The notes under the pieces: model-generated
What the model was told of the DNA's origin: nothing
What the model saw: only the letters and a program-made list of their open reading frames with translations
The model's database searches: none
NCBI RefSeq assembly: GCF_002886185.1
Contig: NZ_KZ614146.1
Span: forward strand, 3,073,924 to 3,137,923
Direction of reading: 5' to 3'
DNA length: 64,000 nucleotides
Source: Salipaludibacillus neizhouensis
GTDB lineage: Bacteria; Bacillota; Bacilli; Bacillales; Salisediminibacteriaceae
Shown: piece by piece, positions 26,410-35,786 of the stretch
Layout: each line of letters begins with the position of its first letter
Position numbering within the stretch: the first letter of the stretch is position 1
Program-made: the position numbers and the translations under genes

Positions 26410-28854
26410 TCACTTCAATTTTATAGGAATAGAATCGCTCTCAAGTCCTTCAATGCCAATCTTTAATTCAGATGTACCGGACTCGTAGCCAGCACGAACT
26501 ATTGCGAGAAGTTTCCCTTTATAGGTAGTAAACTTACCAGTCGTATAGTTTTCGGTCGTTTGTCGTTTACCAGTTCCAAATGCCTCTAAGGTTGCTGCAC
26601 CGTCTACTTTAGCTGTTGCCTTTAAGTTAGATGTAGGAACTAATCTCCCTTCTTTATCAACTACTTCTACAACAGCATGGACTAGTGATTGTCCATCAGA
26701 AGAAACCTCTTCCTTGTCAGGAACAATTCGAATTCCTACTGGCTCACCAGCTGTTGATAATATGTCAGAAGAAACCTTATGACCTTTTATATAACTAATA
26801 GCTTCCAAAGTTCCCGGTTCAAAAGTTAGGTTGAACTTTGCAGTTAAGTGATTGGCTTTACCTGAAGGCTTTTTCCCAAGACTCTTTCCGTTTAAGATTA
26901 ATTCCACTTCCTCAGCCGCCGAGTAAACATCCACGCGAATAGGCTTCCCTTCATATCCTGACCAGCTCCAATGATTCTCACAATCCGGCCATGCCCAACG
27001 TCCTAAAACCTCCGTCTTTCCATGGTTTTTAGGATTATGTGTAGCTATAAAAGTCTCCTCTCCCCCCCATAATACTCTGCGATAAGCAAGCTGCGGACGC
27101 TCAAATCCACACAAATCAATGTCGGCTCCTCCCGCAAGACGCCAAGGATACTCTGCGATATGATTTTTTTTATTAGACTTAGCAGCTTCCTCTGGATCAT
27201 CATAGTAATCTTGTCTACCAAGACCCGCTTCACCAATGTAATCAAAACTCGTCCAAGTGAAATCACCAATTAAATTGGGTAAACGCTCAACTTCACTCCA
27301 GTATTCAAACATCTCCATCGGTTTGCTTTCCGTTGAACATATCACTCGGTTAGGATAAGACTTTATTGTTGCCTCGTATTGATGACTCAGATAATTATAG
27401 CCGACTACATCTAATGGAGCTGCATAAGCTTCTGTGTAATCACCCCATATTTTCTGTCCGAACTCACCATCTAAGTTGATAATCCCTCCACCTTGCTTTT
27501 TGGAATTCTCCATGAGATCCTGAAAAAACTTCGATTGATCTTCATCTTCAAGTCCATTAAAGAAAGAAGGTATAGAATTAGTAATTGGACGAGTCGTATC
27601 TAACTTACGAACAAAATCAGCAATCTTTGCTGCCCAATTATTACCGTTAGACAAACCACCGCGCTCAGGAACTTCATTACCTGTTGACCACATAATTACG
27701 CAAGGATGGTTACGATCTCTTAAAATGAATGATTCCATATCCTTCTGCCAGTCGCTCTCGAAGTATTGACTATAATCATGAGTATTTTTCTCCATCGTCC
27801 AAACATCAAAAGCTTCATTGATGACGAGTAACCCCAAGCGGTCACATGCATCTAACATATCCCTCGACATTGGATTATGGGAAAATCGAATGGCATTAAA
27901 CCCGTTATCTTTATGAATTTTCATTCTACGATATTCACTATCCTTAAAGGATTTAGCACCAAGAATGCCATTATCATGATGTACACAACCACCTTTAAGG
28001 TTTAGCGTTCTCCCATTTAGCATAAAACCATTTTTGGTATCAACGGAAATCGTTCTAATTCCAAACGTAGTAATCTCGCTGTCAATCACAGATTTTTTAC
28101 TGCATAATTTAGCAGTAATCTTATAAAGATTCGGGGAATCAATGTCCCAAAGTTCAGCATTTTCAACAGCGATTTTCACTTGTCCAACAGCCTTTTCTCC
28201 AGCTGGCACGTGCACTTTCACTCTACCAGTGCCAGCAAGAGAGTTATCAATATCTTTTGCTATCTGAATATCTAGCCATATATTATTATCTTCGCCAGTA
28301 TGATTCTCTAAGGTTGTCTCAACCACTACAAATGCAGTACCATTGACAACATGTGAAGCACGAGCGTAGATTCCCCATGGGGCTATATGTGTCTTTGGAG
28401 CTGTAATTAAATCAACATGGCGGTAAATACCTGATCCAGAATACCAGCGCGAATTAGGTTGAGCATCATTATTTACTATAACTGCCAGACGATTCTTCTT
28501 TCCTGTCTTGATATAAGGAGTAAGGTCCGCGTGAAACGGAGAATAGCCGTAATGGTGTCTTGCTACCACATGACCGTTTAAAATGACTGTTGGGTTCATG
28601 TAGACACCGTCAAACTCCACTAATACTCTTTTACCTTCATATTCCTCGGGAATTTCTAGTATCTTTGTGTAGGTTCCTACTCCTCCTCCGTAATAACCAG
28701 TTAACTGACCTCCTGGTGCCTCTGGATTCGTGTCCGTTTCAATGGTGAAATCATGCGGTAAATGGACTGTTTTCCCCGGTTGGCCATAGCCTGGTACCAT
28801 AAACGGCTTACCGTTAATAAATTCCCAATTTTGGTCAATATTTTTTCTTAACAT
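26410..28854 (-). CDS. Glycoside hydrolase family 2 (beta-galactosidase type) 1
   Basis: The 814-residue enzyme starts at ATG 28854 behind AGAGAGGAG. Order of domains: sugar-binding jelly roll (1-170, with NSRWYSGSGIYRHV), Ig-like domain, TIM barrel from about 275 (GGCVHHDNGILGAKSF), and C-terminal Ig-like domains (bacterial DUF4982 type, then GEPVGIRIVPDKEEVSSDGQ). The acid/base Glu is in VIMWSTGNEVPE (about 390) and the nucleophile Glu in VICSTESKPMEMFEYW (about 500). It removes beta-linked galactose or a related sugar from non-reducing ends. No signal peptide. The recurring 25-nt motif lies about 100 bases upstream. Part of a second copy of this gene survives as a fossil at 33103-33232. 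Confidence 0.92.
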   Translation of the reverse strand: MLRKNIDQNWEFINGKPFMVPGYGQPGKTVHLPHDFTIETDTNPEAPGGQLTGYYGGGVGTYTKILEIPEEYEGKRVLVEFDGVYMNPTVILNGHVVARHHYGYSPFHADLTPYIKTGKKNRLAVIVNNDAQPNSRWYSGSGIYRHVDLITAPKTHIAPWGIYARASHVVNGTAFVVVETTLENHTGEDNNIWLDIQIAKDIDNSLAGTGRVKVHVPAGEKAVGQVKIAVENAELWDIDSPNLYKITAKLCSKKSVIDSEITTFGIRTISVDTKNGFMLNGRTLNLKGGCVHHDNGILGAKSFKDSEYRRMKIHKDNGFNAIRFSHNPMSRDMLDACDRLGLLVINEAFDVWTMEKNTHDYSQYFESDWQKDMESFILRDRNHPCVIMWSTGNEVPERGGLSNGNNWAAKIADFVRKLDTTRPITNSIPSFFNGLEDEDQSKFFQDLMENSKKQGGGIINLDGEFGQKIWGDYTEAYAAPLDVVGYNYLSHQYEATIKSYPNRVICSTESKPMEMFEYWSEVERLPNLIGDFTWTSFDYIGEAGLGRQDYYDDPEEAAKSNKKNHIAEYPWRLAGGADIDLCGFERPQLAYRRVLWGGEETFIATHNPKNHGKTEVLGRWAWPDCENHWSWSGYEGKPIRVDVYSAAEEVELILNGKSLGKKPSGKANHLTAKFNLTFEPGTLEAISYIKGHKVSSDILSTAGEPVGIRIVPDKEEVSSDGQSLVHAVVEVVDKEGRLVPTSNLKATAKVDGAATLEAFGTGKRQTTENYTTGKFTTYKGKLLAIVRAGYESGTSELKIGIEGLESDSIPIKLK

Positions 28855-28955
28855 AAATTCTCCTCTCTAATTACACTAATAAGTTATTATCATAGCTAGT
28901 CTCGAGGAAATAATTCTTGTTTCTTATATTTATTATAAAGTCTCCCTCCACATCT

Positions 28956-28980
28956 TTATGATAACTTGGTGCTTTTTTTA
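28956..28980 (-). promoter_or_regulatory. Recurring 25-nt motif, copy 2 (GH2-1)
   Basis: The plus strand reads TTATGATAACTTGGTGC, then a T-run and A, 102-126 bases upstream of the GH2-1 start. Confidence 0.6.
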
Positions 28981-29003
28981 TAAATAACCGAACTACTAAA
29001 CCT

Positions 29004-29201
29004 CTACTTTTTTTTCACGAAAGAACTTTTTATGTTCACATCAATTAAATCTACATATGGTAATTGTGTTTTCGAGTATCTTGAAGCTGAAAAAGTGCCA
29101 ATAGCCTTCATGCTAGCTGCTATAGCAGCATCTATTCCATCCTCTTGTTAACAAGGTGCTGATCACGTTCATCCACTCCATCAGCTGGTGGTGATTTGGA
29201 T
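29004..29201 (-). pseudogene. Decayed C-terminal gene fragment, possibly Gfo/Idh/MocA oxidoreductase
   Basis: The minus strand gives EDGIDAAIAASMKAIGTFSA, then SRYSKTQLPYVDLIDVN and a stop at 29004. A preceding piece, SPPADGVDERDQHLVNK, is in another frame. The pattern of a helix with DG-x-A-A-x-x-A-S followed by P-Y-x-D resembles the last helix of Gfo/Idh/MocA sugar dehydrogenases. That assignment is tentative; the fragment is certainly broken. Confidence 0.4.
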
Positions 29202-29215
29202 TAATTCTCTTTTAT

Positions 29216-29419
29216 CTAGTTCAATAAAATTAAAAAAATGAGGCTATCCTTTGTTTTATCAACAAGCAAATCGATAATTGGATCTGTAATACCATCTAAA
29301 ATCCGAGTACCAGTATTAATAAATGAAGCAACAACAGTTCCAAGACCTACAGGACCAGCTGCAAAGTATGCTACTATTGCCACCATAAACGAAAATGCGT
29401 TATGAGCAACTCCATACAT
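29216..29419 (-). pseudogene. GPH symporter fossil, N-terminal piece
   Basis: About 60 residues (MYGVAHNAFSFMVAIVAYFA, then AGPVGLGTVVASFINTGTRI and LDGITDPIIDLLVDKTK) match residues 38-98 of symporter 1 almost one to one. The rest of the transporter is missing and there is no ribosome site. Confidence 0.88.
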
Positions 29420-29522
29420 TGTTTTTATACACTTTTAAGACTCTTTTGTAGGATATGAGTAATTTAAAACCTACAAGATGGACTATAAACGAGTGTATCT
29501 ATCCATTGGAAGTATTCATCAT

Positions 29523-31346
29523 TCAACTTATGTTCGCTGATTCAAATTGACTATTATACATATCAGCATAGAAACCATTTTGCACTAATAATTCCTGATG
29601 GGTTCCTTGCTCAATAATATCACCGTGGTTCATTACTAAGATTAGATCGGCATCTTTAATAGTTGATAATCGATGAGCGATAATAAAGCTTGTGCGATCT
29701 TCCATAAGTCGGTTCATTGCTTTTTGAATTCTTAATTCTGTTCGTGTATCCACACTACTAGTCGCTTCATCTAATATAAGAATTTTTGGATCTGATATAA
29801 TCGCTCTTGCTATTGTTAAAAGTTGTTTTTGTCCATGGGATATATTTGATGCATCTTGGCTTAACATTGTATCGTATCCTTCAGGAAGTTTTCGGATAAA
29901 GTCATCTGCGTTGGCTGCTTTCGCTGCGTCTAGGATTTCTTCTTCTGTGGCTCCTTTTTTCCCATAGCCAATATTCTCACGAATCGTCCCACTAAATAAC
30001 CATGTGTCTTGTAGAACCATGGCAAACAAACTTCTTGCTTGTTCCCGAGACAAGTCTTTAAGATCAATACCATCTACAAAGATGCGTCCACTATTAAGAC
30101 GGTAAAACCGCATGAGCAGATTAATTAATGTTGTTTTCCCGGCCCCAGTCGGACCAACAATCGCCACGCTTTGACCTTCATGGATATCAACATTGATATC
30201 TTTCATTATAAGGGAATCTTTTTCATAGCCAAAACCAAGGTGATCAAATGTGACTTGGCCTTTCATGGATTCCAAATCAATTGCAGCATCTGTTTCTCTC
30301 TTCTCTTCTTCTTCATCTAATAAATTAAAAACACGTTCGGCAGAAGCTAATGCATTTTGAATCATGTTAGCAATACCTGCGACTTGCATCATCGGTTGTG
30401 TAATCTGTTTGGAGTACTGAAGAAATGCTTGCAAATTCCCAATTACCATACTGCCGTTTAAAACAAAGATTCCACCTAAAATACTGACAAACACAAAGCC
30501 TAGATTTCCAATAAAGTTCATCATTGGATTCATAATTCCCGAGATGAATATTGCTTTTTGACTAACGGTATATAACTCGTCATTCATTTCATCAAAGCGT
30601 TCAATTGATTTTTGCTCATAGCCATACGCCTTCACCACTTGATGGCCCGAGTACATTTCTTCCACATGACCATTCACCTTACCCAGATTATCTTGTTGTT
30701 GTTTAAAATACTTTTGAGACTTTGAGAAGATGAACCTAATGACAAGGAAACTTAAGGGAACGGTGATCGCAATAACAAGGGTTAGTAATGGACTAATCAC
30801 AAGCATCATTACAATAATACCTATGACAGTCACAACCGATGTAATAATTTGGCCGATGGCTTGTTGAAATGAATTATTAATATTATCTATATCATTCACA
30901 GCTCTACTCAACAAATCACCATGAGAATGCTGGTCAAAATATTTTATTGGTAATTCCGAAAATTTTTCATTGACTGCTTTTCGTAGTGTCGCTACCGCTC
31001 GTTGTGAAACACCGGCCATTAAATATGCCTGTAAAAATGAAAATAGCGAAGATAGTACATAAAGAACGGCCAAAAAGACAACTAACTGACCTAGATAACC
31101 AAAATCTACCGGGCTATTAGATGTTACACTATCAAAAATAGAAGTTGTAGCATCTCCTAAAACTTTAGGAGAATAGACATTAAATAAAGTTGCTATAATA
31201 GTAGAAACAGCAATAAATATTATAATTTTACAATCTGGCTTAAGATAACCAGTTAAACGGATTAACGTTCCTTTAACATCTCTCGGTTTCGCCATTCCTT
31301 TTGGCTGGTGAGAGGAAGCAGTTGTTTTTTCTTTTTTATTACTCAT
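29523..31346 (-). CDS. ABC exporter subunit (permease-ATPase), canonical ATP site
   Basis: The 607-residue half-transporter has a six-helix type IV exporter domain (residues about 40-340) followed by a nucleotide-binding domain: Walker A GPTGAGKTT (about 395), Q-loop MVLQDTW, signature NISHGQKQ, Walker B ILILDEATSS with catalytic Glu, and switch HRLSTIKD. The signature has SHGQ in place of SGGQ, as in one half of heterodimeric multidrug-type exporters. Its start overlaps the stop of the upstream partner as ATGA, so the two are made together. It belongs with BmrC/BmrD or YheH/YheI-like exporters; cargo unknown. Confidence 0.92.
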   Translation of the reverse strand: MSNKKEKTTASSHQPKGMAKPRDVKGTLIRLTGYLKPDCKIIIFIAVSTIIATLFNVYSPKVLGDATTSIFDSVTSNSPVDFGYLGQLVVFLAVLYVLSSLFSFLQAYLMAGVSQRAVATLRKAVNEKFSELPIKYFDQHSHGDLLSRAVNDIDNINNSFQQAIGQIITSVVTVIGIIVMMLVISPLLTLVIAITVPLSFLVIRFIFSKSQKYFKQQQDNLGKVNGHVEEMYSGHQVVKAYGYEQKSIERFDEMNDELYTVSQKAIFISGIMNPMMNFIGNLGFVFVSILGGIFVLNGSMVIGNLQAFLQYSKQITQPMMQVAGIANMIQNALASAERVFNLLDEEEEKRETDAAIDLESMKGQVTFDHLGFGYEKDSLIMKDINVDIHEGQSVAIVGPTGAGKTTLINLLMRFYRLNSGRIFVDGIDLKDLSREQARSLFAMVLQDTWLFSGTIRENIGYGKKGATEEEILDAAKAANADDFIRKLPEGYDTMLSQDASNISHGQKQLLTIARAIISDPKILILDEATSSVDTRTELRIQKAMNRLMEDRTSFIIAHRLSTIKDADLILVMNHGDIIEQGTHQELLVQNGFYADMYNSQFESANIS

Positions 31347-33067
31347 GAAACTTCCCCTCCCATATGTTGTGAAGAAACAATTTCTTGATAAACAATATTC
31401 GTCTTTAAAAGGTACTCGTGTGTGCCCTTACCAACCATTTTCCCTTCGTCTAACACTATGATTTGATCAGCATTCATAATTGAACTGACCCTCTGGCCAA
31501 CAATAATCATGGTTACATTTAATCTTTCTTTCAGCGTTCGTCTTAACTTAGCATCTGTCTTATAATCTAATGCAGAAAAACTATCATCGAAAATATAAAT
31601 TTCTGGTTTTCGGAGAAGTGCTCGTGCAATAGAAAGGCGTTGCTTTTGTCCACCTGATAAATTAGATCCAGATTGATTCAGTAGGCTATAGATACCTTGT
31701 TCTTTTTCCTTTACAAAATCAATTGCCTGGGCTATCGTCAGTGCTTCCATTATTTCCTCTGTTGTTGCATCCTCTTTACCGACACGAAGATTTTCTACTA
31801 TCGTCCCACTAAATAACGATGCTTTCTGTGGGACATAACCTATTTTTTCTCTTAATCTTTTTTGTATCATTTCACGTGTATCTATTCCGTTCACTATTAC
31901 CTTGCCCTCTTCAGGGTCATAGAAACGAGGAATAAGCTTAATTAGTGTTGACTTTCCTGAACCAGTACTACCAATAATGGCGGTCGTCTGCCCTTGTTTT
32001 ACTTCAAAGGAAATGTTTTCAATCGCTGCTTTTTCAGCTCCGGCATATCGATAAGTAACATTTTCAAATTTTATTAGCCCTTTTTCACTTTCATTTTCAC
32101 TTGATTTTTTCGGATCCTTAACCGTTGGATCTACGCTAAACACTTCACTTATCCGGTTTGCAGATGCCTGAGCACGTGGAATCATAATAAAGGCAAACGA
32201 TAACATAACAAATGCCATAAAGATCATTAATGCATATTGCAAGAATGCCATCATGTTTCCTACTTGCATCGTACCTTGGCTAATGCGAATCGCACCAAAC
32301 CACACAATAGCTATATTTGTAAAGTTCATGATTATTTGCAGAAAGGGAAATAATAATGCTATTGTTTGATTTACCTTTGTCCCCGTTTCACGAAAGTCTT
32401 CATTCGCTACATTAAAACGCTTTTTTTCATAAGTAACCTGATTAAAAGCTCGGATTACACGTGTTCCAGTGAGACTTTCTCTAATTACTAAATTCAATCG
32501 ATCTGTCTTTTTCTGCAACATAACGAATAGAGGAGTTGCTTTTTTAAAAATCACAAAAATAATCAATACTAATAGAGGAAGAGCAACAATAAATATTAAA
32601 CTTAATTTAGAATCTCTACTAAACGCTAGGAGGGTACCACCTATAAGCATTAGTGGTGCTCTAGTAGCCATACCTAAAACCATATTTAACACATCTTGTA
32701 CTTGTTTAATATCATTGGTTGTTCTAGTGATCAGAGATGCAGGACCAAACTTCTCATAGGTTTCGACTGAAAAACTTTCCACGTTGACAAACAAGTGTCG
32801 ACGTATATCCCTACCAAATCCAACAGAAACTTTGGAGGACAAATAATTACTAGATATCGTGACAAGGATTGCCATCACGCTAAGTACCAACATCCATGCG
32901 CCAGTTTGAATAATATAAGGCATATCTGAATTTACGATCCCGATATCAATTATATTAGCCATCAGAGTTGGGACATACAGCTCGAATAAGGTGCCAGCTA
33001 ATGTGAGCGCTATAATGGACACAACTAACCATTTGTACGGTTTTATATATTTTATAATTGTAAACAT
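31343..33067 (-). CDS. ABC exporter subunit (permease-ATPase), degenerate ATP site
   Basis: The 574-residue partner half-transporter is taken from MFTIIKYIKPYKW (ATG 33067, behind GGTGAT); ATG 33085, six codons earlier, is possible but has no better site. Six membrane helices precede the ATPase: Walker A GSTGSGKST, Q-loop YVPQKAS, signature NLSGGQKQR, Walker B IYIFDDSFSALD with Asp where the catalytic Glu is expected, and Gln in place of the switch His (IVGQRVSS). With the other subunit it forms one active and one degenerate ATP site. It lies between fossils of sugar-utilisation genes, so its link to sugar use is doubtful. Confidence 0.9.
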   Translation of the reverse strand: MFTIIKYIKPYKWLVVSIIALTLAGTLFELYVPTLMANIIDIGIVNSDMPYIIQTGAWMLVLSVMAILVTISSNYLSSKVSVGFGRDIRRHLFVNVESFSVETYEKFGPASLITRTTNDIKQVQDVLNMVLGMATRAPLMLIGGTLLAFSRDSKLSLIFIVALPLLVLIIFVIFKKATPLFVMLQKKTDRLNLVIRESLTGTRVIRAFNQVTYEKKRFNVANEDFRETGTKVNQTIALLFPFLQIIMNFTNIAIVWFGAIRISQGTMQVGNMMAFLQYALMIFMAFVMLSFAFIMIPRAQASANRISEVFSVDPTVKDPKKSSENESEKGLIKFENVTYRYAGAEKAAIENISFEVKQGQTTAIIGSTGSGKSTLIKLIPRFYDPEEGKVIVNGIDTREMIQKRLREKIGYVPQKASLFSGTIVENLRVGKEDATTEEIMEALTIAQAIDFVKEKEQGIYSLLNQSGSNLSGGQKQRLSIARALLRKPEIYIFDDSFSALDYKTDAKLRRTLKERLNVTMIIVGQRVSSIMNADQIIVLDEGKMVGKGTHEYLLKTNIVYQEIVSSQHMGGEVS

Positions 33068-33102
33068 AGATGAATCACCACTCATTTCTTTAATCTACTA
33101 AA

Positions 33103-33232
33103 ACCACATAATTACACAAGGATGATTACGGTCTTTTAAGATTAATAATTCCGTGTCCTTCTGTCAGTCGCTCTAAGTATTGTCTATAGTATTTTTCTCA
33201 ATCGTCCAAACATTAAAAGTTTCATTATGATA
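33103..33232 (-). pseudogene. GH2 fossil (internal piece)
   Basis: The minus strand gives NETFNVWTIEKNT, then ELLILKDRNHPCVIMW, against NEAFDVWTMEKNT and ESFILRDRNHPCVIMW in the intact GH2 at 26410-28854. Stops and a frameshift lie between. It covers only the region before the catalytic acid. The promoter-like DNA at 33260-33335 also matches the GH2-1 promoter. Confidence 0.88.
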
Positions 33233-33305
33233 AAAATCCAACAATTTACCCTTTAACTTCCTTCATGATTTCTTATATTTATTATAAATTAATCCTTTCA
33301 CTTCC

Positions 33306-33330
33306 TTATGGTAATTTGGTATTTTTTTTA
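33306..33330 (-). promoter_or_regulatory. Recurring 25-nt motif, copy 3 (orphan, GH2 fossil)
   Basis: The plus strand reads TTATGGTAATTTGGTA followed by a T-run and A. The surrounding 70 bases (TTTCTTATATTTATTATAAA onwards) match the GH2-1 upstream region, so this is the promoter of the lost GH2 copy. Confidence 0.6.
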
Positions 33331-33428
33331 TAAATAAACCATCCTACTTCACCTAAATTTTTATCAAGAATAAATTTTATTTATGTTTTATTTGGTATTT
33401 TCGGTTAATTCCTTAAATTTGTAAAAAA

Positions 33429-33463
33429 AAATGAGGATACCCTTACATGGGAAAACCTCATTT
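33429..33463 (-). terminator. Terminator after the SDR gene
   Basis: The arms AAATGAGG and CCTCATTT, with an inner CCC/GGG pairing, are followed on the minus strand by a run of nine T. Confidence 0.85.
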
Positions 33464-33476
33464 AAAATATAGATTT

Positions 33477-34271
33477 TTATTTCATCTTTTTAGCAATCAT
33501 GTCCGAAGCACGTCTAGGACTTAATCGATACAGTTTATCCATAATTTTTGAGTCTTTCCCAGCCAATACTCTGTTTTGATCATTTTCCATTCCTAAAACA
33601 ATAATTTCTGCTGCTTCTTTCGGTGTTAATAGTTTCGACATATCTTTCTCACTTGCATCTGTACCTCTAGAACGCTCTACTCCGGAATTTTTCATAATAT
33701 CAGTACCAACACCACCAGGAAACACAACGGTAGCTTTTACGTTGGTATCTTTTAGCTCCGCTTGTAACCCTTCAGTCATAAGCTTAACAGCAGCCTTAGA
33801 TGCACCATAGATGGATTGACCTGGTACAGGAAGAAATCCGCCCATACTCGATATGTTTGTAATGTGTCCAACAGGTCTTTCCAATAAATAAGGAAGGAAT
33901 GTTTTTGTCATATAAAGTGTACCGTAAAAATTGATATCCATTACTAATTTAATTTTGTCATAATCCAAATCATTTACATGTACAAAAGGCTGAATAATCC
34001 CAGCATTATTAATGATTCCATCAACTGATCCGTGATGAGCGATCACTTTCTCTGGAAGAGCCTCAACAGCTTCTAATTCAGTTAAATTAACGATGTGTGT
34101 CGATATCTTGTCTGATTTGTCTCCTGCTTGATTAACTGTTTCCTCCAGTGCATCTTTATTAATATCTACCGCCGCTACACTCGCACCTTTGGATAAAAGG
34201 TTAAGGACTATTTCACGTCCTATTCCCCCTCCAGCACCTGTTACTACAACAACCTTGTTTAAAACCTTCAT
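33477..34271 (-). CDS. Short-chain dehydrogenase/reductase
   Basis: The 264-residue protein starts at ATG 34271 (MKVLNKVVVVTGAGGGIG) behind TGGAGG; five extra upstream codons are not used. TGAGGGIG is the NAD(P) site, NNAG near residue 90 and YGASK near 155 complete the classical SDR active site (Ser about 141, Tyr, Lys). The C-terminus (KLYRLSPRRASDMIAKKMK) is of the kind seen in SDRs acting on lipid or steroid-like substrates, but substrate cannot be told. It is 64 nt downstream of the GH1 gene and may be co-transcribed. Confidence 0.85.
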   Translation of the reverse strand: MKVLNKVVVVTGAGGGIGREIVLNLLSKGASVAAVDINKDALEETVNQAGDKSDKISTHIVNLTELEAVEALPEKVIAHHGSVDGIINNAGIIQPFVHVNDLDYDKIKLVMDINFYGTLYMTKTFLPYLLERPVGHITNISSMGGFLPVPGQSIYGASKAAVKLMTEGLQAELKDTNVKATVVFPGGVGTDIMKNSGVERSRGTDASEKDMSKLLTPKEAAEIIVLGMENDQNRVLAGKDSKIMDKLYRLSPRRASDMIAKKMK

Positions 34272-34334
34272 AATATATACCTCCATTTTTTTAATCTATA
34301 TATTTCAAATAGACTCCCATTCTAGCATTAAAGA

Positions 34335-35624
34335 TTAAATCATATTTATATTACCTAAAAAAGATAAGCTTTGTTTTGGATACCTCTTTTGAGTAGAACG
34401 ATCAACAGCAATCAATCCAAACGTTTGAGCATAACCCAATTGCCATTCAAAATTGTCAAGCAATGACCAGTACGTGTAACCAATAATAGGAATTCCATTC
34501 TCTATACACCGATGTACACCCGTAAGTGCTCGTTCGATGAACTCCACTCTTTCTTCATCATTATCCGTAGATACACCATTTTCCGTTACAATAATCGGTT
34601 TATGCCAATGCTTAGAAACAAATTCCAGAACATTTCCAAGTGCTTCAGGATAATATTCATAACCCATTTTCGTTAACCTGCTTGTTTCGACCGGTTTGAC
34701 TACTCCATCTGGCCCGTGAATTTTTCGCGAGTAATTTTGTACACCTATAAAGTCATCCTCTTTAATATAAGGAAGATAGCAAAGAAAATCCTCGTATTGC
34801 TCTTTTTTAATTGATTCTTCTCCTCCTGGCAATGCTTGATGATCATATAGCGAGAATGTTATTCCCACCTTAATTGTTGGGTTTAATTCATTAATGACCC
34901 TCCTAGCTTGTTCATGACATTTCATAATGATTTTTTCACCATTTTCTGTCCTAGGAGCAAGAAAAGTGTGGATATATCTTGGATCCATTCCAAAAGCCTC
35001 TCCCAAAGCTCGGTAATATTTCTCCATTTTTGTTTTCATATTAACATTAAGGCCCACCTGCACATCAGCATTGTCCGGTTTCTTAGCTTGATCGCTTTCA
35101 TTTACGCTTGTCATTCTCTTCATAATTTTTGCTATTTGTTTACCCATATTCGCTTCATTAATTGTACAAATATAAGGAATTAAGTCTCCCAATTCTGAAA
35201 CTACAAAATGACAATAGTTAATGAAGTATTCAATTGTTGATTCACTTTCCCATCCACCTTCAGATATCAACCATTTCGGTGATGAAAAATGATGAAGCGT
35301 TACAATCGGTGTCACGTTATGATGATGACAAAATTCAAGTACCTCTCTGTAATGTTCAATCTCGTTTTTATCAAACTTGCCTTTGATTGGCTCTATTCTT
35401 GCCCATTCAATCGAAAATCGATATGTGTTACAACCTGCATCTACTAATAATTGAATATCTTCTTTGTACTTACGGTAATGATCAGCAGCATCTAGCGAAG
35501 GTTCTTTGTACATCGAACCTGGAACATTTTCCATAACCCAAAAATCACTGTTTACATTGTTACCTTCCACCTGATGGGCTGCAGTAGCAGCTCCAATCAT
35601 AAAATCATTTGAGAACTTTTTCAT
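34335..35624 (-). CDS. Glycoside hydrolase family 1 (beta-glucosidase type)
   Basis: The 429-residue enzyme starts at ATG 35624 after GAGGAAGGAAG. It has the GH1 landmarks: GAATAAHQVEG at 11-21, YRFSIEWARIEP near 70, acid/base Glu157 in CTINEAN and nucleophile Glu in IIVTENGVS near 350; the end has YTYWSLLDNFEWQLGYAQTFGLI, the usual sugar-binding Trp region. It is slightly shorter than most (440-480). TINEAN replaces the common T(F/L)NEP. It cleaves beta-glucosides or similar in the cytoplasm. It does not have the phosphate-binding features of 6-phospho-beta-glucosidases and is next to a symporter, which suits unphosphorylated substrates. Confidence 0.9.
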   Translation of the reverse strand: MKKFSNDFMIGAATAAHQVEGNNVNSDFWVMENVPGSMYKEPSLDAADHYRKYKEDIQLLVDAGCNTYRFSIEWARIEPIKGKFDKNEIEHYREVLEFCHHHNVTPIVTLHHFSSPKWLISEGGWESESTIEYFINYCHFVVSELGDLIPYICTINEANMGKQIAKIMKRMTSVNESDQAKKPDNADVQVGLNVNMKTKMEKYYRALGEAFGMDPRYIHTFLAPRTENGEKIIMKCHEQARRVINELNPTIKVGITFSLYDHQALPGGEESIKKEQYEDFLCYLPYIKEDDFIGVQNYSRKIHGPDGVVKPVETSRLTKMGYEYYPEALGNVLEFVSKHWHKPIIVTENGVSTDNDEERVEFIERALTGVHRCIENGIPIIGYTYWSLLDNFEWQLGYAQTFGLIAVDRSTQKRYPKQSLSFLGNINMI

Positions 35625-35666
35625 ACAATAATTCTTCCTTCCTCATCAATTGTTCGTCCAACACAT

Positions 35667-35759
35667 TTACTTATCAATTCTTTTTTGAAGATATTGATAG
35701 TAAAGTTCATCATCTATTGGAAAGTCTACCCAATCATCGGTCCAAGTAGATAACTGCAT
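35667..35759 (-). CDS. Possible 30-residue small protein
   Basis: The ATG at 35759 is preceded at 6 nt by a run of eight G, a strong ribosome site. It encodes MQLSTWTDDWVDFPIDD, then ELYYQYLQKRIDK, and stops at TAA 35667. It is acidic and aromatic-rich, lies between symporter 3 (stop 35787) and GH1 (start 35624) on the same strand, and has no recognised family. It may be a real microprotein or the end of a lost gene. Confidence 0.4.
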   Translation of the reverse strand: MQLSTWTDDWVDFPIDDELYYQYLQKRIDK

Positions 35760-35786
35760 TGCATTCCCCCCCAAAAAACATTTTCG

